Assembly: GCF_032854445.1 (NCBI RefSeq)
Contig: NC_088296.1
Location: 12,872,706-12,936,705, forward strand
Direction of reading: 5' to 3'
Length of the DNA: 64,000 nucleotides
DNA from: Liolophura sinensis
Lineage: Eukaryota; Mollusca; Polyplacophora; Chitonida; Chitonidae
Part shown: positions 1 through 13,300 of the stretch, one piece after another
How positions within the stretch are numbered: position 1 is the stretch's first letter
Layout: each line of letters starts with the position of its first letter
Program-made: the position numbers and the translations under genes
The notes under the pieces: model-generated
Databases searched by the model: none
What the model was told of the DNA's origin: nothing
Seen by the model: only the letters and a program-made list of their open reading frames with translations

Positions 1-140
1 CGTCCACATTGCCACACCCACGAATTAAATTCCCATGTCCACATTGCCACACCCATTAAGTAAAATTCCACGTTCACGTTGCCACACCCATAAAGTAAAA
101 TCTCATGTCCACATTGCCACACCCATAAAGTAAAATCTCA
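1..140. repeat. About 39-bp tandem repeat at left edge
   Basis: About three and a half copies of a unit containing CCACATTGCCACACCCA followed by TAAAGTAAAAT; truncated by the window edge. Lies in the M1 gene intron. 141-1101 contains no feature I can support. Confidence 0.8.
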
Positions 141-1101
141 AGGCAATAGGCAACAATTTCGGACTAATAGCCAGCAGACTTGTGCGTGTATTCTGCTGCT
201 GTTATCTCCACTTGGGTGTTTATTTTTTTCATCTACTTCTCAGTGATATGATGGCTTTTTCAGCCACTGACAAGTTGAGCAATTTAAAATATGTCACTTC
301 TGTTTTCTTTTGTCTTTTTTTTTCCCAGCATAATCATGATTGGAAAACAAATACAATGTAGTGTATTGAATGGGTTATGACAGCCATGTTAAACTGACAT
401 TGAAGATATCAACTTTCACTCTACAGCGTGTAAAAAAAAAATTGTGGCTCAAATCTGTTTGGAGGACCCATAAAAGGTAGAGGTGACAATCCCACCATTC
501 ACTGTCTTCCCGTATGATAAAATATTAATACATGTAGTGGAAGATTTGACATGTTTGAGATAGGATATCTGGAATAGTCAGGAGATGTTACAAAGAGTGG
601 AAAGCTAGAGTTCAACACAACTTTTAGTATAGCTGTTGGCTTAATAGCAGGTCACGTTTGACTTCATTTTGATAATCAGTCTTACCAGCCATAGGTACAT
701 GTTCGTGTTTAGGTCTTTATTTCTGTTGTTTTTTAGCTGAATCTGCAGCTGAACTCCCTCAGATTTGCTGTGCGAGAATCTTGCGCTATGATGCTGATGC
801 GCCACGTTAAAGTTATAATGCATGTAGAAAGAACACCGAATTTCTAGATTCCAAGTTATTAACAGAGTAATGATGTTTTAAACTCCGTGTTCACTTTCCC
901 GGTGGAGGTAGAGTAGGGAGGAATTGAAAATTGGAGGTGCAACTTTTGTTCATTTTGAAAATTATTTTTGTCACTTTACCATATTTACAGCGTTTATGAG
1001 AAACTACTGGGATTCCCGTAGTGTGGTTTTGGCGAGTCATGAGGAGAAAAGAAAGCCCTGATGTTGATATACTTATGTATACTTATGTATGCTGTTTTCA
1101 G

Positions 1102-1381
1102 AGTTATAGCCACAACTCATTTTGAAGCAACAGATGCTCGTGCTGCATTTCCCTGTTTTGATGAGCCAGACATGAAAGCGAACTTCAGTCTATCAATGGT
1201 CAGAGACATGCATCACATCTCTCTGTTCAACATGCCTCTCCTGAACAGCACCCCCTACAAAGGGAGTGCACTCCTGATGGAGGACAAGTTTGAAACCAGT
1301 GTCAAGATGAGCACATACCTGGTGGCTTTTGTGGTCTGTGACTTTGCCAACCTGACAGATTATACTAAGTCTGGTGTCATG
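1102..1381 (+). CDS. M1 aminopeptidase exon 1 of window (N-terminal beta domain)
   Basis: Acceptor TTTTCAG ends at 1101; the donor ATG|GTAACT follows 1381. The exon enters in phase 2 and leaves in phase 0. It encodes residues 1-93, including the family block [19 protein letters not shown], which precedes the catalytic domain in every M1 enzyme. The ORF start upstream at 1061 is intronic. Confidence 0.93.
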
Positions 1382-4300
1382 GTAACTATGCATTTCTGAT
1401 GATACTTAAAACTACAGTTAAAAAAAAATGCATGTTCAGTTGCTATAATTTTGTATGTATCCATAGCATTTTGACATTTACAGTAGCATCGGGTTCAGAA
1501 ACAAAGCAGCCATTAGCATTTCAAACTGATTTATGTTGTCAGGCAGTAGTCATAGGTGAAGCTGCGGCATTAACATTACATGTAGTTTGGTGTAATCCAG
1601 TTAGCCTTCCAAAAAAAGTGCCCTGTACTAAAGCTTTTATTTTTCTTCTGTCTCAATGTTATTTTCCTTTTCATGAGTCATAATTAAAAAAAAAAAAAAA
1701 ACAATCCCTTCCAGCCTTCCTTAATATTTTTCTGATATTGTTGGATTAAACCTAGCAAAGAATGATGAGAAGGATGGCCTTCTTTGATCTTTGAATTGTG
1801 ATAATCCTCACCATCCTTTATTTAGGTGCGGGTTTTTGCTCCTACCGATGTGATTCAGCAGGCCAGAGTGATGAGAAGGATGGCCTTCTTTGATCTTTGA
1901 ATTGTGATAATTCTCATCATCCTTTATTTAGGTGCGGGTTTTTGCTCCTACCGATGTGATTCAGCAGGCCAGGTTTGCTCTGGATACTGCAATCCAGATC
2001 CTGGATCATTATGACACATTCTTTGGGATCAAGTATCCACTACCTAAGCAAGGTAAGATCCTGAAGTAATGTTTAGACACCTGTCACACATACAAATATG
2101 TGGGTAACACTGTACGGCTTAGTCAAATAAGATGACCCTGTTGCAGCAGACCCTATTCAAATCTGGCAGCCACTGCTTGGTCTGCAAACTTACAGGTATC
2201 ACTAGATTGGTGACTTCTTTTACTACATACACTAAGAGATAGAGGATGCACAGTAAATGATGAAGTGTGCGAGATTTCTGAAGGCTATTGATGTTGTATT
2301 TGCTATGTATCTCTTTCTACAGGTACATATATAAATTCACCACAGTGTTTAGTGCCAAGCGTTGTGGAAGTTGCTGATTTCATTGGGACGGTTTTGGAAT
2401 GTATAAGCATTATAGATTTTACTGGAAAACTGCTGTATCATTTAGTTTATTGTTATTAATTAATTGTTAGTTTGTCAGGACCCTTAAACTTAATATTTCA
2501 GGTAAAGCTATTAAAATACATGTGGGGTTGGCAATTTAACAGGCTTTTCTTCAGATTTTCGTTTAAAGATTTTAATGCTTAATGATTATCATACTCAACA
2601 TCTCACAAAGAATAAATTTTAAAATCTGAATGGAGTAGGTAGAAGTCAGATAGCTGTCTACAGTTTTTGATATTAAGGAGTTATTTAAAGTAAGCTTATG
2701 CCATGTTATGATCAGAGATTTTGATACACATGTATGTATAGGGATCCAGTGCAAGATGTATTTGACCCCTGTGGAATTTGTACATATTTCTCAATGAGTT
2801 TTATGATGAGTATAATCCTCTTGTAAGGAAATGTGGACAGAGAGCATTCAGAATCTCCAGCACTCTTCTTTATGATTGGGTCTAAATCCACTTAACCCAG
2901 GGCTAGGGCCTGTATATTCATTGAATGTGTTGAATTCATTTATTTCATTGGTGTTTTACGCCGTACTCAAGAATGTTTCACTTATACGATGGTGGCCAGC
3001 ATTATGGTGGGTGGAAACCGGGCACAGCCCGAGGGTAACCCCTGACCATACACAGGTAGCTGGAGGACCTTCCCATGTATGCCCGAAGAGGAAGCCAATA
3101 TGAGCTGGACTTGAACTCACAGCAACCGCATTGGTGAGAGACTCCTGGGTCATTACGCTGCGCTAGTGCACTAACCAACTGAGCCACAGAGGCCCCGTGT
3201 TGAATTAGATCACCATATTGGATATATGAGGAGTTACAAGATACATATTTTATTATTGACAACATATAAACTAGAATGGTACACAATTTGAATACTGATC
3301 CAGCATCATTGAAAACTGTTGACTGCTTTTCTAGGCATGATTCTGCCACTATTCTGTACTTCATATATTTTCTTTGGTGATTTTTGTTACATTTAGATGT
3401 CGTTTTTAGAATTGGCCTAGCGATTATTTTCCTGGTATGCAGGTGTTTTGACACATACTTGTAGATTTTGCTGACTGGCCCAAATATGATATAAATGACA
3501 TGCATGTGATGTAATAAAGTAATTAAAATGTACATGTACACTAATGAAGAGAGTTAAAGTGCTTGCTGGTTGCAACTCGACCAGTGAGATTGCGTGTTTG
3601 TATCCATCTCCTCCGCTTCAGCTGTGACTTCGTGTTTGTATCCAGCTCCCACCATGCCCACTGCTTCAGTCTCGACTGTGTGTTTGTATCCAGCTCTCAC
3701 CATGCCCACTGCTTCAGCCTCGACTGCGTGTTTGTATCCAGCTCTCACCATGCCCACTGCTTCAGCCTTGACTGCGTGTTTGTATCCAGCTCCCACTGCT
3801 TCAGTGGCAACTGTGTGTTTGTATCCAGCTCCCCTGCTTCAGCAGCAACTGTGTGTTTGTATCCATCTTCTGCTGCTTCAGCTGCAACTGTGTGTTTGCA
3901 TCCAGCTCCCGCTGCGATTGCGTGTTTGTATCCAGCTCCCCTTGCTTCAGTGGCAACTATATGTTTTTATCCAGCTCCCACTGCTTCAGCTGCGACTTAG
4001 TGTTTGTATCCGGCTCCCCTTGCTTCAGCCGCGACTGCATGTTTTTATCCATCTCCCGCTGCTTCAGCCGCGACTTCGTGTTTCTATCCAGCTCCCGCTG
4101 CTTCAGCCACGACTTAGTGTTTGTATCCAGCTCCCCCTGCTTCAGTCGCAGCTGCATATTTTTATCCAGTTCACACTGCTTCAGCCGCGACTTCGTGTTT
4201 CTATCCGGCTCCCGCTGCTTCAGTCACGATTTAGTGTTTGTATACAGTTCCCCCTTGCTTCAGCTGCGGCTGCATGTTTCTATCCAGCTCCCCCTGCTTC

Positions 4301-7300
4301 AGCCACGACTGCATGTTTTTATCCAGCTCCCCCTGCTTCAGCCGCAACTTCGTGTTTGTATCCAGTTCCCCCTGCTTCAGCAGCAACTGCGTGTTTGTAT
4401 CCAGCTCCCCCTGCTTCTGCCACGACTGCGTGGTTCTATCCTGCTCCGACTGCTTCAGTTGCCACTGCGTGTTTGTATCCAGCTCCCCCGCTTCGGCCGC
4501 GACTGCGTGTTTGTATCCAGCTCCCACTTCTTCAGCCGTGACTGCGTGTTTGTATCCACCTCCCACTTCTTCAGCCATGACTGTGTGTTTTTATCCACCT
4601 CCCACTTCTTCAGCCGTGACTGCGTGTTTGTATCCACCTCCCACTTCTTCAGCCATGACTGCGTGTTTGTATCCAACCCCCACTGCTTTAATGGCAACTG
4701 CGTGTTTATATCTAGCTCCCCCTGCTTCAGCCTTGACTGCGTTTTTTTATCCAGGCTCCCTGGTTGAGCCGCAACTGCGTGTTTGTATCCAGCTCCCACT
4801 GCTTCATTGCCAACTGCGTGTTTGTATCCAGCCCCCCCTTGCTTCATTGGCGACTGCGTGTTTGTATCTAGCTCCCAGTGCTTCAGTGGCAACTGTGTGT
4901 TTGTATCAAGCTCCCACTGCATCAGTGCCAACTGCGTGTTTATCCAGCTCCGCTTGCTTCAGCTGCGACTGCGTGTTTGTATCCAGCTCCCCAGCTTCAG
5001 CTGCGACTTCGTGTTTGTATCCAGCTCTTACTACTTCAGCTGCGACTGCATGTTTGTATCCAGCCCCCTTTGCTTCAATGGCGACTGCGTGTTTGCATCC
5101 AGCTCCCACTGCTTCAGTGCTGACTGCGTTTGTATCCAGCTCCGCCTGCTTCAACTGCGCTGTGTGTTTGTGCCCAGCTCCCCCTGCTTCAGCCGTGACT
5201 GTGTGTTGGGAGGTTTGTCTGCTGTTTACTCCAGCTTCAACCACACATACATGTAAACTATCTTATAAGTGAAACGTTTTGTAGAATAAATGTGATGTGT
5301 TGTTGAATAGCCATGGATTGCTGTACAAAGTGATACTGACTGTTTGCTTTTTCGATACAGACCTGATAGCAATCCCAGACTTCGCTGCTGGAGCCATGGA
5401 GAACTGGGGACTGATTACCTACAGGACAACGTCCATCTTGTACGACCCAGGGGAATCCTCCACCGCCTCACAGCAGTGGGTCGCCATCGTCGTGGCCCAT
5501 GAACTCGCCCATCAGGTAAAGTCCACATAAACATATCCTTGTGGTGAAGGGGACGGTGGGAAATTCTAATTCGTGGCGTGGTGTCACTGCTTTAGCACAG
5601 CATAGTAGTTGGTGCCAATCTTTGCCGCCCTTCTGTGTAGTATTGGACATTGATTTGAAACAAACCTGTTTCCAGTTGGTGAGCAACACTATTGCAGGAA
5701 ATTGTAGGAAAACTTACATCAGCAGGCTTGTGTAGATGGTGCATCAGTTGAATCAGCAGGTTTGTGTAAATGGTGCATGAGTTGAATTTTGAGACTTGTA
5801 TCAATATGTATTTTCAGATTCATTTCTTGTGGCGCTAAATGTACATATAGGTCAGTTTCCAACATATGCCGGGAGTTGCTGTGTCATCTTAGTGCTTTTC
5901 TTTGACAGTGGTTTGGAAACCTGGTGACCATGAAGTGGTGGGATGACCTGTGGCTTAATGAAGGGTTTGCCAGCTTTGTGGAGTACCTGGGAGTGGAGAG
6001 TGTGAAACCAGAGTGGAAACTGGTGAGTAAGACATATGTTGAGCGAGAACCTGAGAGTGGAGAGTGTGAACCAGAGTGGAAACTGGTGAGTAAGACATTT
6101 GCTGAGTGAGAACCGGGGAGTGGAGTGTAAAACCAGAGTGGAAACTGGTGAATAAGACATTTGTTGAGTGGGCACCTGGGAGTGAAGAGTGTGAAACCAG
6201 AGTGGAAATTGGTGAGTAAGACGTGTTGAGTGAGAACCTGGGAGTGGAGTGTGCGAAACCAGAGTGGAAACTGGTGAGTAAGACATATGTTGAGTGGGGA
6301 CCTGGGAGTGGAGAGTGTGAAACCAGAGTGGAAACTGGTGAGTAAGACATATGTTGCGTGGGAACCTGGGGTTGGAGTGTGTGAAACCAGAGTGGAAACT
6401 GGTGAGTAAGACATGTGTTGCATGAGAACCTGGGAGTGGAGTGTGTGAAACCAGAGTGGAAACTGGTGAGTAAGACATATGTTGAGTGGGGACCTGGGAG
6501 TGGAGAGTGTGAAACCAGAGTGGAAACTGGTGAGTAAGACATGTGTTAAGTGAGAACCTGGGAGTGGAGTGTGTGAAACCAGAGTGGAAACTGGTGAGTA
6601 AGACGTGTTGAATGGGGACCTGGGAGTAGAGAATGTGAAACCAAAAGTTGCGTTGCCTTATTATTTCATTTTTCTCACAAGATGATTTCAGTAGGGAAAG
6701 TGGAGTGTTTCGTGATTGAATTCAAACCCAGTAAAAACAATGGAATAAAGAGTTAAACATTTTATTACTGTAATTTAATCTAGTAAAGGTGTTTGATGGC
6801 ATCCAGCAAATTAATTGTTTCTTTATGGGTTACATATATATATTTCCAGTTTGACCAGTTTGTGGCCCAGAACCTGTTGGGGGCCCTGAACCTGGATAGC
6901 CTGAGTAACTCTCATGCAATACAAATCCCGGTGCACAATCCCAACCAGATCAATGAGATATTTGACTCCATTTCATATGACAAGGTAAGATTGGACCTGA
7001 CAGTGGACAAACACCAAACACCCCCACACAGCCATTTTGTCTAGCTGTCTGGTATTAAATACACCTTCTGTGTGTTGTACATGTGTGTATAAAGTTGTGT
7101 TTTTTTTTTTGACTTCTACAAGCCTATGTATGCTTCTGGTAATTTGCCCCCAGACCACTCTCCCCCCCCAGTGTATCCCACCAAATGACACCACCACCGA
7201 CCCCCCTGCCCTCACCCACGCTTCCCCCACCAAAAGTTAGATACATCAAAATATCTTATTAAGGGATGAACTTGACTGTTGTCTTTATAATGAACTGTAC

Positions 7301-10300
7301 TTTAATAAGCAATGCTTAACACGTGGATTCATTCAATGGTAATTTCGTATTGTAGCAGTGCACGTCTTATGTGTATAAACCCCATCATATTCAAATTGTT
7401 TCCGGATATCTGTCATTTTGAAGAAATCATGTTTTGGCCTATAGAATGAAAACTAAGAACACTAGAATGCTGGGACCTGCACCAAATTATAGCCCATAGT
7501 CTGTTCTGTCATCAGTATGCTAACAGATTTGAGCCACAATTAATAGTTTGAACAGAGCAGTGGAGATGAATTCATGCAAATTAATGAAACTTAAGTTGTT
7601 TTTCTTCTTTTCTCTCTTCCACAGGGATCTTCTATACTGAGAATGTTGCAGAACTTTGTTGGGATGAAGAAGTTCAAGGCTGGTTTACACAACTACCTGA
7701 AGGACTTCAGTTACAGTAACACACAAACTTCAGACTTGTGGGATGCTCTGTCTCAGGTAAGGCTTCTACATCCACAGCTGGCTCTCATCATGAAATCAGT
7801 GGTTCAAATCCAGCCCTGGTATATGATATCTCGTCATGAACTTATATTAATGCATTAATAGTGCTTGACAGCTGATAAATCAGCCTACATTAAGAAACAA
7901 AACTTTCTAATTCCATGGAGTTATCACATAGTATTTGCTTTATTTGAAAAGATAGACCAGAATCTGTAAATAACATGCTATATAAATATGTACCCAGACA
8001 TTGTGTTGTTTTTTGCACAAAATAATGTAAGGTAACTTATGATAAAATTTTTTGTTTGAAATAATTTTTTGTTTGGATGAATGATCATGGACAAAAGTTT
8101 ATATTCAGTTTGCACTGGCTGTCCTTCAGTGGTTTCCTCCACTATATGAAATGTGACTACTGTCCCAAGAGTGCAGTTTCGTTATGGTGCAGTCATAAAC
8201 CAAATTATTATTAAATCACATGGACCAAAATTTATGAATATCGTACCACAATTTTGGGCTTTAGTCAGACCTACAAGAATAATACAGGACTACAGATTAA
8301 GATGAAGTCTTAACCGTTTCATGATGCTCTGTTTTATCCATCCGTCCTATCCCCTAGGTGGCTGATATATCTGAGCTTGATGGGGATGTGAAGACAGTGA
8401 TGGACACATGGACTCGGCAGATGGGGTACCCTGTGGTGACCCTCACTAGGACAGGGAACAAGATCGAGGCAACACAGGAGAGGTTCCTTCTCTACGCAGG
8501 GGAGACAGTCAATCCTGTCACCTCACCGTTTAAGTAGGTGCTGCTGGAAAACTAAATGCAACCACAAGAAATTTCAACTGGAGTGTTGTGTGAATAAATT
8601 AAGAAGTTGCTGTCGATAATTACTGTATTTGACCTAATGTTTGGTCTGTAAAAATGCACTGTTCACAAGTACATGTGCATAAAGGCCTTAGCCAGCTCAT
8701 AAGTTTGTCTGATAAAAACTTAGTGATGCTTCACAAAGAACTAAGTGACCCCATGAGGTGGATGAATCAGTCAGAACCAAGGAAATTGTTTCACTTTGGA
8801 AATGATAAATTTTTAGGTAAAGTACAATAGTTCTACCAGGTTTGAGAGCAATCACAGCAAGTGTTCTAAATAATGACCATTTTCCTGTAGGCATTAGCTC
8901 AAGCTATTTTGAGAGTGATGTGCATGTAACTTGCCACGTTGAAACTTCATGTTATTGAATTATTTATTTATTTATTTGATTGGTGCTTTACGCCGTACTT
9001 AAGAATATTTCACTTATACGACGGCGGCCATCATTATGGTGGGAAGAAACCGGGCAGAGCCCGGGGGAAACCCATGACCATCTGCAGGTTGCTGCGAGAG
9101 CCCAGGGGAGTTATTAAATTAAGAAATTGGTATCCATACATGTGAGCCAATGCTCTTTGTTAATCATCCACCCAACTTCTAGAAAATTTCGAATGAAATA
9201 AGTAGCTTAAGGGAGCTTGGCAAAACACCTTTCCACCATTAATAGCAGAAGTTGAAAACTTCATCATGTGTGATGCATGTACACATCATTCAGGTTTCGG
9301 AGTCAGCCATTATTATTTCATCATGGCCATAAGCTCATCACTGAATCTTGTACACAGCGAAGACTTGACCCCATGGTACTGACTGGTTCTGGACCAGCAT
9401 CATTTTTTGAACACACCGGCCCCGATAGCACAGTTGGTAGAGTGTCCGCTTCGGGAGCGGTAGATCCAGGGTCAATCCTGGGTCGGGTCACACCTAAGAA
9501 CTTAAAAGAGGAAATTGTAACTTCCTTGCTTGGCGTTCAGCAGGAAGAGGATAGTGCAATGACTGGTTGACTTGTATCAGCATAACAGCTCGGGCGAGGT
9601 GCCTTACTTGCCTTCAGTAAGTCGTCGCAGTGAAGAAGCACTAGATAAAAGAGTGATGGAAATCTGTCCTGCTACAAGGAGGCACATTACATGCACTCTG
9701 AGGATTCCTTCATCCTCATATGACTGAAAAATTGACATTAAACTCCAAGCACTCACTCATATTTAATTTACATGTCTGAGATTGAATCTTTTTATAGTGA
9801 GCATGTTATAATAATTCGATGTGTAATGAACTCTCCTGTTTTCCCTTCAGTTACAAGTGGTATATTCCGTTGAACTATATCTCCTCTGAAGAGATCACCC
9901 CTGCTTCCTCTTTGTGGATGAAACTTAACTCAGGTTAGTCTGTTGTATTTCTCTTCGAGTTGGAGTTAAAAAGCAGTTTGGTTTTGAAAGTGGAGGATGA
10001 CCTTTTGTGTTGACCAAGATGGCAATGTCCGACATCATCTACGTTGATTCACTGAATAATGATAAATGTGCATTATTCACTTGCCAGTCAGGTTCCGCTT
10101 TGAAAGCTATCGTGTTCGGCGACTAGGCAAGGAATATTTTGCCTGTATACCCACGGAGTTAGGGACGCATGTGCTGGTAGATAGTTACCATGGTTGACAA
10201 TGTACCAGTCAGTAACTCTTCTTGACTTCATTTTCAAAAGAGTTCTAATGATGCAACAGCAACATGTGGAAAAATCTGCTGGTAACATCTTTCTGAGAGA

Positions 10301-13300
10301 GTGAATTGACACTCCCTTACAAACTGAATAGAAAATAAATAACTAGCAGTTCACCAATGCTAGATATTTTTCTCTCAGCTCAACTAACGTCCCCAATCAA
10401 ACCTGGTGTTCTTCTTCTCATTGTGTGCCGCAGGCTGCTCAGCGGCAAAACATCCATGAGAACACAGGGAGTGTTGGCTGAAGTACCAGTATTATTTCAA
10501 GCAAAAATGTCTGTAATGCTCTTCATTGTGACGAATTCGTGGTACCAGCAGGTTGCGTGGGTATACAGCCTGACATTTGCAAATATCAGGCCGTATACCC
10601 ACACAGAATATCTAATATATAGACAGGTTATGTTGTGAATCTTTTGATGAAACCAAGCATTATCTTCATATAAAGACTGATTATGTTCCTTTTATAATGA
10701 GAAAAGTCCTTTTATAATGAGAAAATTTCCTTTTATAATGAGAAAAGTCCTTTTATAATGAGAAAATTTCCTTTATAATGTGAAAAGTCCCTGTATAATG
10801 AGAAAATTTCCTTTATAATGTGAAAAGTCCTTTTATAATGAGAAAAGTCCTTTTATAATGAGAAAATTTCCTTTATAATGTGAAAAGCCCTTTTATAATG
10901 AGAAAATTTCCTTTATAATGTGAAAAGTCCCTGTATATTGAGAAAAGTCCCTTTATAATGAGAAAAGTCCTTTTATAATGAGAAAAGTCCCTTTATAATG
11001 AGAAAAGTCCTTTTATAATGAGAAAATTTCCTTTATAATGTGAAAAGTCCCTGTATATTGAGAAAAGTCCCTTTATAATGAGAAAAGTCATTTTCTCCAG
11101 ATCTCATTTTACCTTCAGTTTGTACGTTTTGTACATTGGGCAAATGTTTTATTTATTATTTATATATTGTATTCGAGTATTGTTGCACACCATGCTTTAG
11201 AAGTTTGCTCTGATATGACGGTGGTCAATTTTGTGGGCAGATGAAACTGGAAGCTTGGTGTAAACCACTGAACCTGTGGCAAGTTACTGATGAACTTTCC
11301 CATGTGTAATGCTGTAATACATGCTATATTGATGCAACACAAGTATGTCTGTTAATACTCCTGCCTACAGCATCTTTCACTGTTCCGCCCGAGACAACAT
11401 GGATCAAGGCAAACTCTGGGATGTACGGATTTTACCGTGTGAATTATGATGAGAGCATGTGGGATGAGTTGATCACAGTCCTCAAGTCTGATAACCACCA
11501 GGTACTACACACTCAGTAAATGGTGCATAAGTATAGTTTCTGACCAATTTAGATGGGAGAAGCATATTTGGATCAGTTGATCAAGCTCAGTAAATGGTGC
11601 ACAAGGTATAGTTTCTGACCAGTTTAGACGGAGAAGCATATTTGGATCAGTTGATCCCCCAAAAAATGGTGCACAAGGTATAATTCTGACCAGTTTAGAC
11701 TGAGGATCATATTGGGATCAGTTGATCAGACTCAGTAAATGGTGCACAAAGTATACATGTAGTTTCTGACCAGTATAGACTGAGGATCATATTGGGATCA
11801 GTTGATCAGACTCAGTAAATGGTGCACAAGGTATACATGTAGTTTCTGACCAGTTTAGACTGAGGATCATATTTGGATCAGTTGATCCCCAAAAAATGGT
11901 GCACAAGGTATAATTTCTGACCAGTTTAGACTGAGGATCATATTGGGATCAGTTGATCAGACTCAGTAAATACTGGATAAAGGCACCTGTATAGTTTGTG
12001 AGTTCTACCTTCCTGTTAGACATCGGAGTTTAACAGCAAAATTAGGTGATACAGTGTCAGGTGTTACTTTAATATCAGTCAATGAAATCCTGACATTTCA
12101 CCGTTACATGAAAAAATACACGCACATTTATAATATGTTATTTTCTATTAAAAAATCTGTCTATGATTGTGATAATTACAGGTGTTCTCAGCTGGAGACA
12201 GAGCCGGGCTCATTGATGATGCCTTTGCTTTATCCAGGTGAGCCTGAAACATAGGATATTGACAGCTACAGATTATACCTGGTTCACACGGGCAATTAAG
12301 CCGGTTTAAGTGTGAAAGTGGCTTAAAGTATACGTGAATAGGTATATAAAACAAAGAGTATGGTTTTATTAAACAAAACAAGACAGATATGGTAAGAAAC
12401 AATTTTGACTCATTTTTCTTCATAATCCCTCTGTTCTATGCATATTTTCCATCATGGTCAGAAATGAACATATGAGGATCATGGGTCCCCGAATTCGGGC
12501 TCCCCTCAGCCCCCCCCCCCCCCCCCCCCCCCCCTCCACCACCACTATCCTTCCACCAATCACTCAAATGCCTCAGATGCATATTTTTTATGCTGAGCTG
12601 GTTTAAATCTGATTGTGCAATTGGAAAAAATCCATGAACTGGGTTAAATTTAAACTGGTTCAGATTTGACTGTCTGGGATATTAGAGTGGACTACCTTGT
12701 GGCTCAGTGCTCTAAAAGGTCTCTGAGGTCCCTTAAGACATGCTGGATCAAATGTGGCAGAAAGGATAATGACATTTCCAGAGCCAAGAGAAGAAGGGCT
12801 TGTCAGGAAAATGTGTCTGTCCCATCATGAGAGTAATGTATGACCATCATGTAACTATCATTAAAGCAGAGTCATATCTAGAGACAATCATTGACAAGCT
12901 GTATTAAAACTTGCAAGTAAATTGAACAATAATATGATGGTTTTTACAAATTTCTTTTTATTCATAGTTACTTTTTATAAAATTGATTTATTCACAGTCA
13001 CATTGTGCCTGTTATGATTGGGGTCAGACACATCAGAACCTCCACTGTATGGCTCTGTTAACTTTGTTATCCTGCTCTTAGTTTATTTGCTGCGTTTATT
13101 CCAGGGCTGGCCGCATGAAGATAACAACGGCCCTGGACCTCAGCACCTATCTTGTCCATGAGCAGGATTACGTCCCTTGGGTGGCCGCCATTGACAATTT
13201 GGATTACATCGGTCACAGATTGCTGGACAGACCAGCGTATGCAGACTTCAAGGTGCCGTCAGCTGTTCTCTTTCTAGAATAGAATTGGGTAGATCAGCCA

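Noticed and set aside
1399-1683. 94-codon frame after M1 exon 1
   Set aside because: Intronic: the exon ends at 1381 with a good donor, and the frame lacks family similarity.
3554-5272. Several long overlapping open frames (up to 344 codons) on both strands
   Set aside because: They are frames of a 39-bp tandem repeat with 13-residue periodic translations, lie in an intron and show no domain.
5852-6542. Periodic - strand frames of about 200 codons
   Set aside because: Antisense of the 64-bp donor array and exon 4.
9418-9490. tRNA-Pro gene
   Set aside because: The tRNA-like fold is the head of SINE family 2, which continues into the conserved SINE body; other copies in the window have decayed heads.
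10683-11092. CRISPR-like regular array
   Set aside because: Units are directly adjacent without unique spacers, and the context is a eukaryotic intron.
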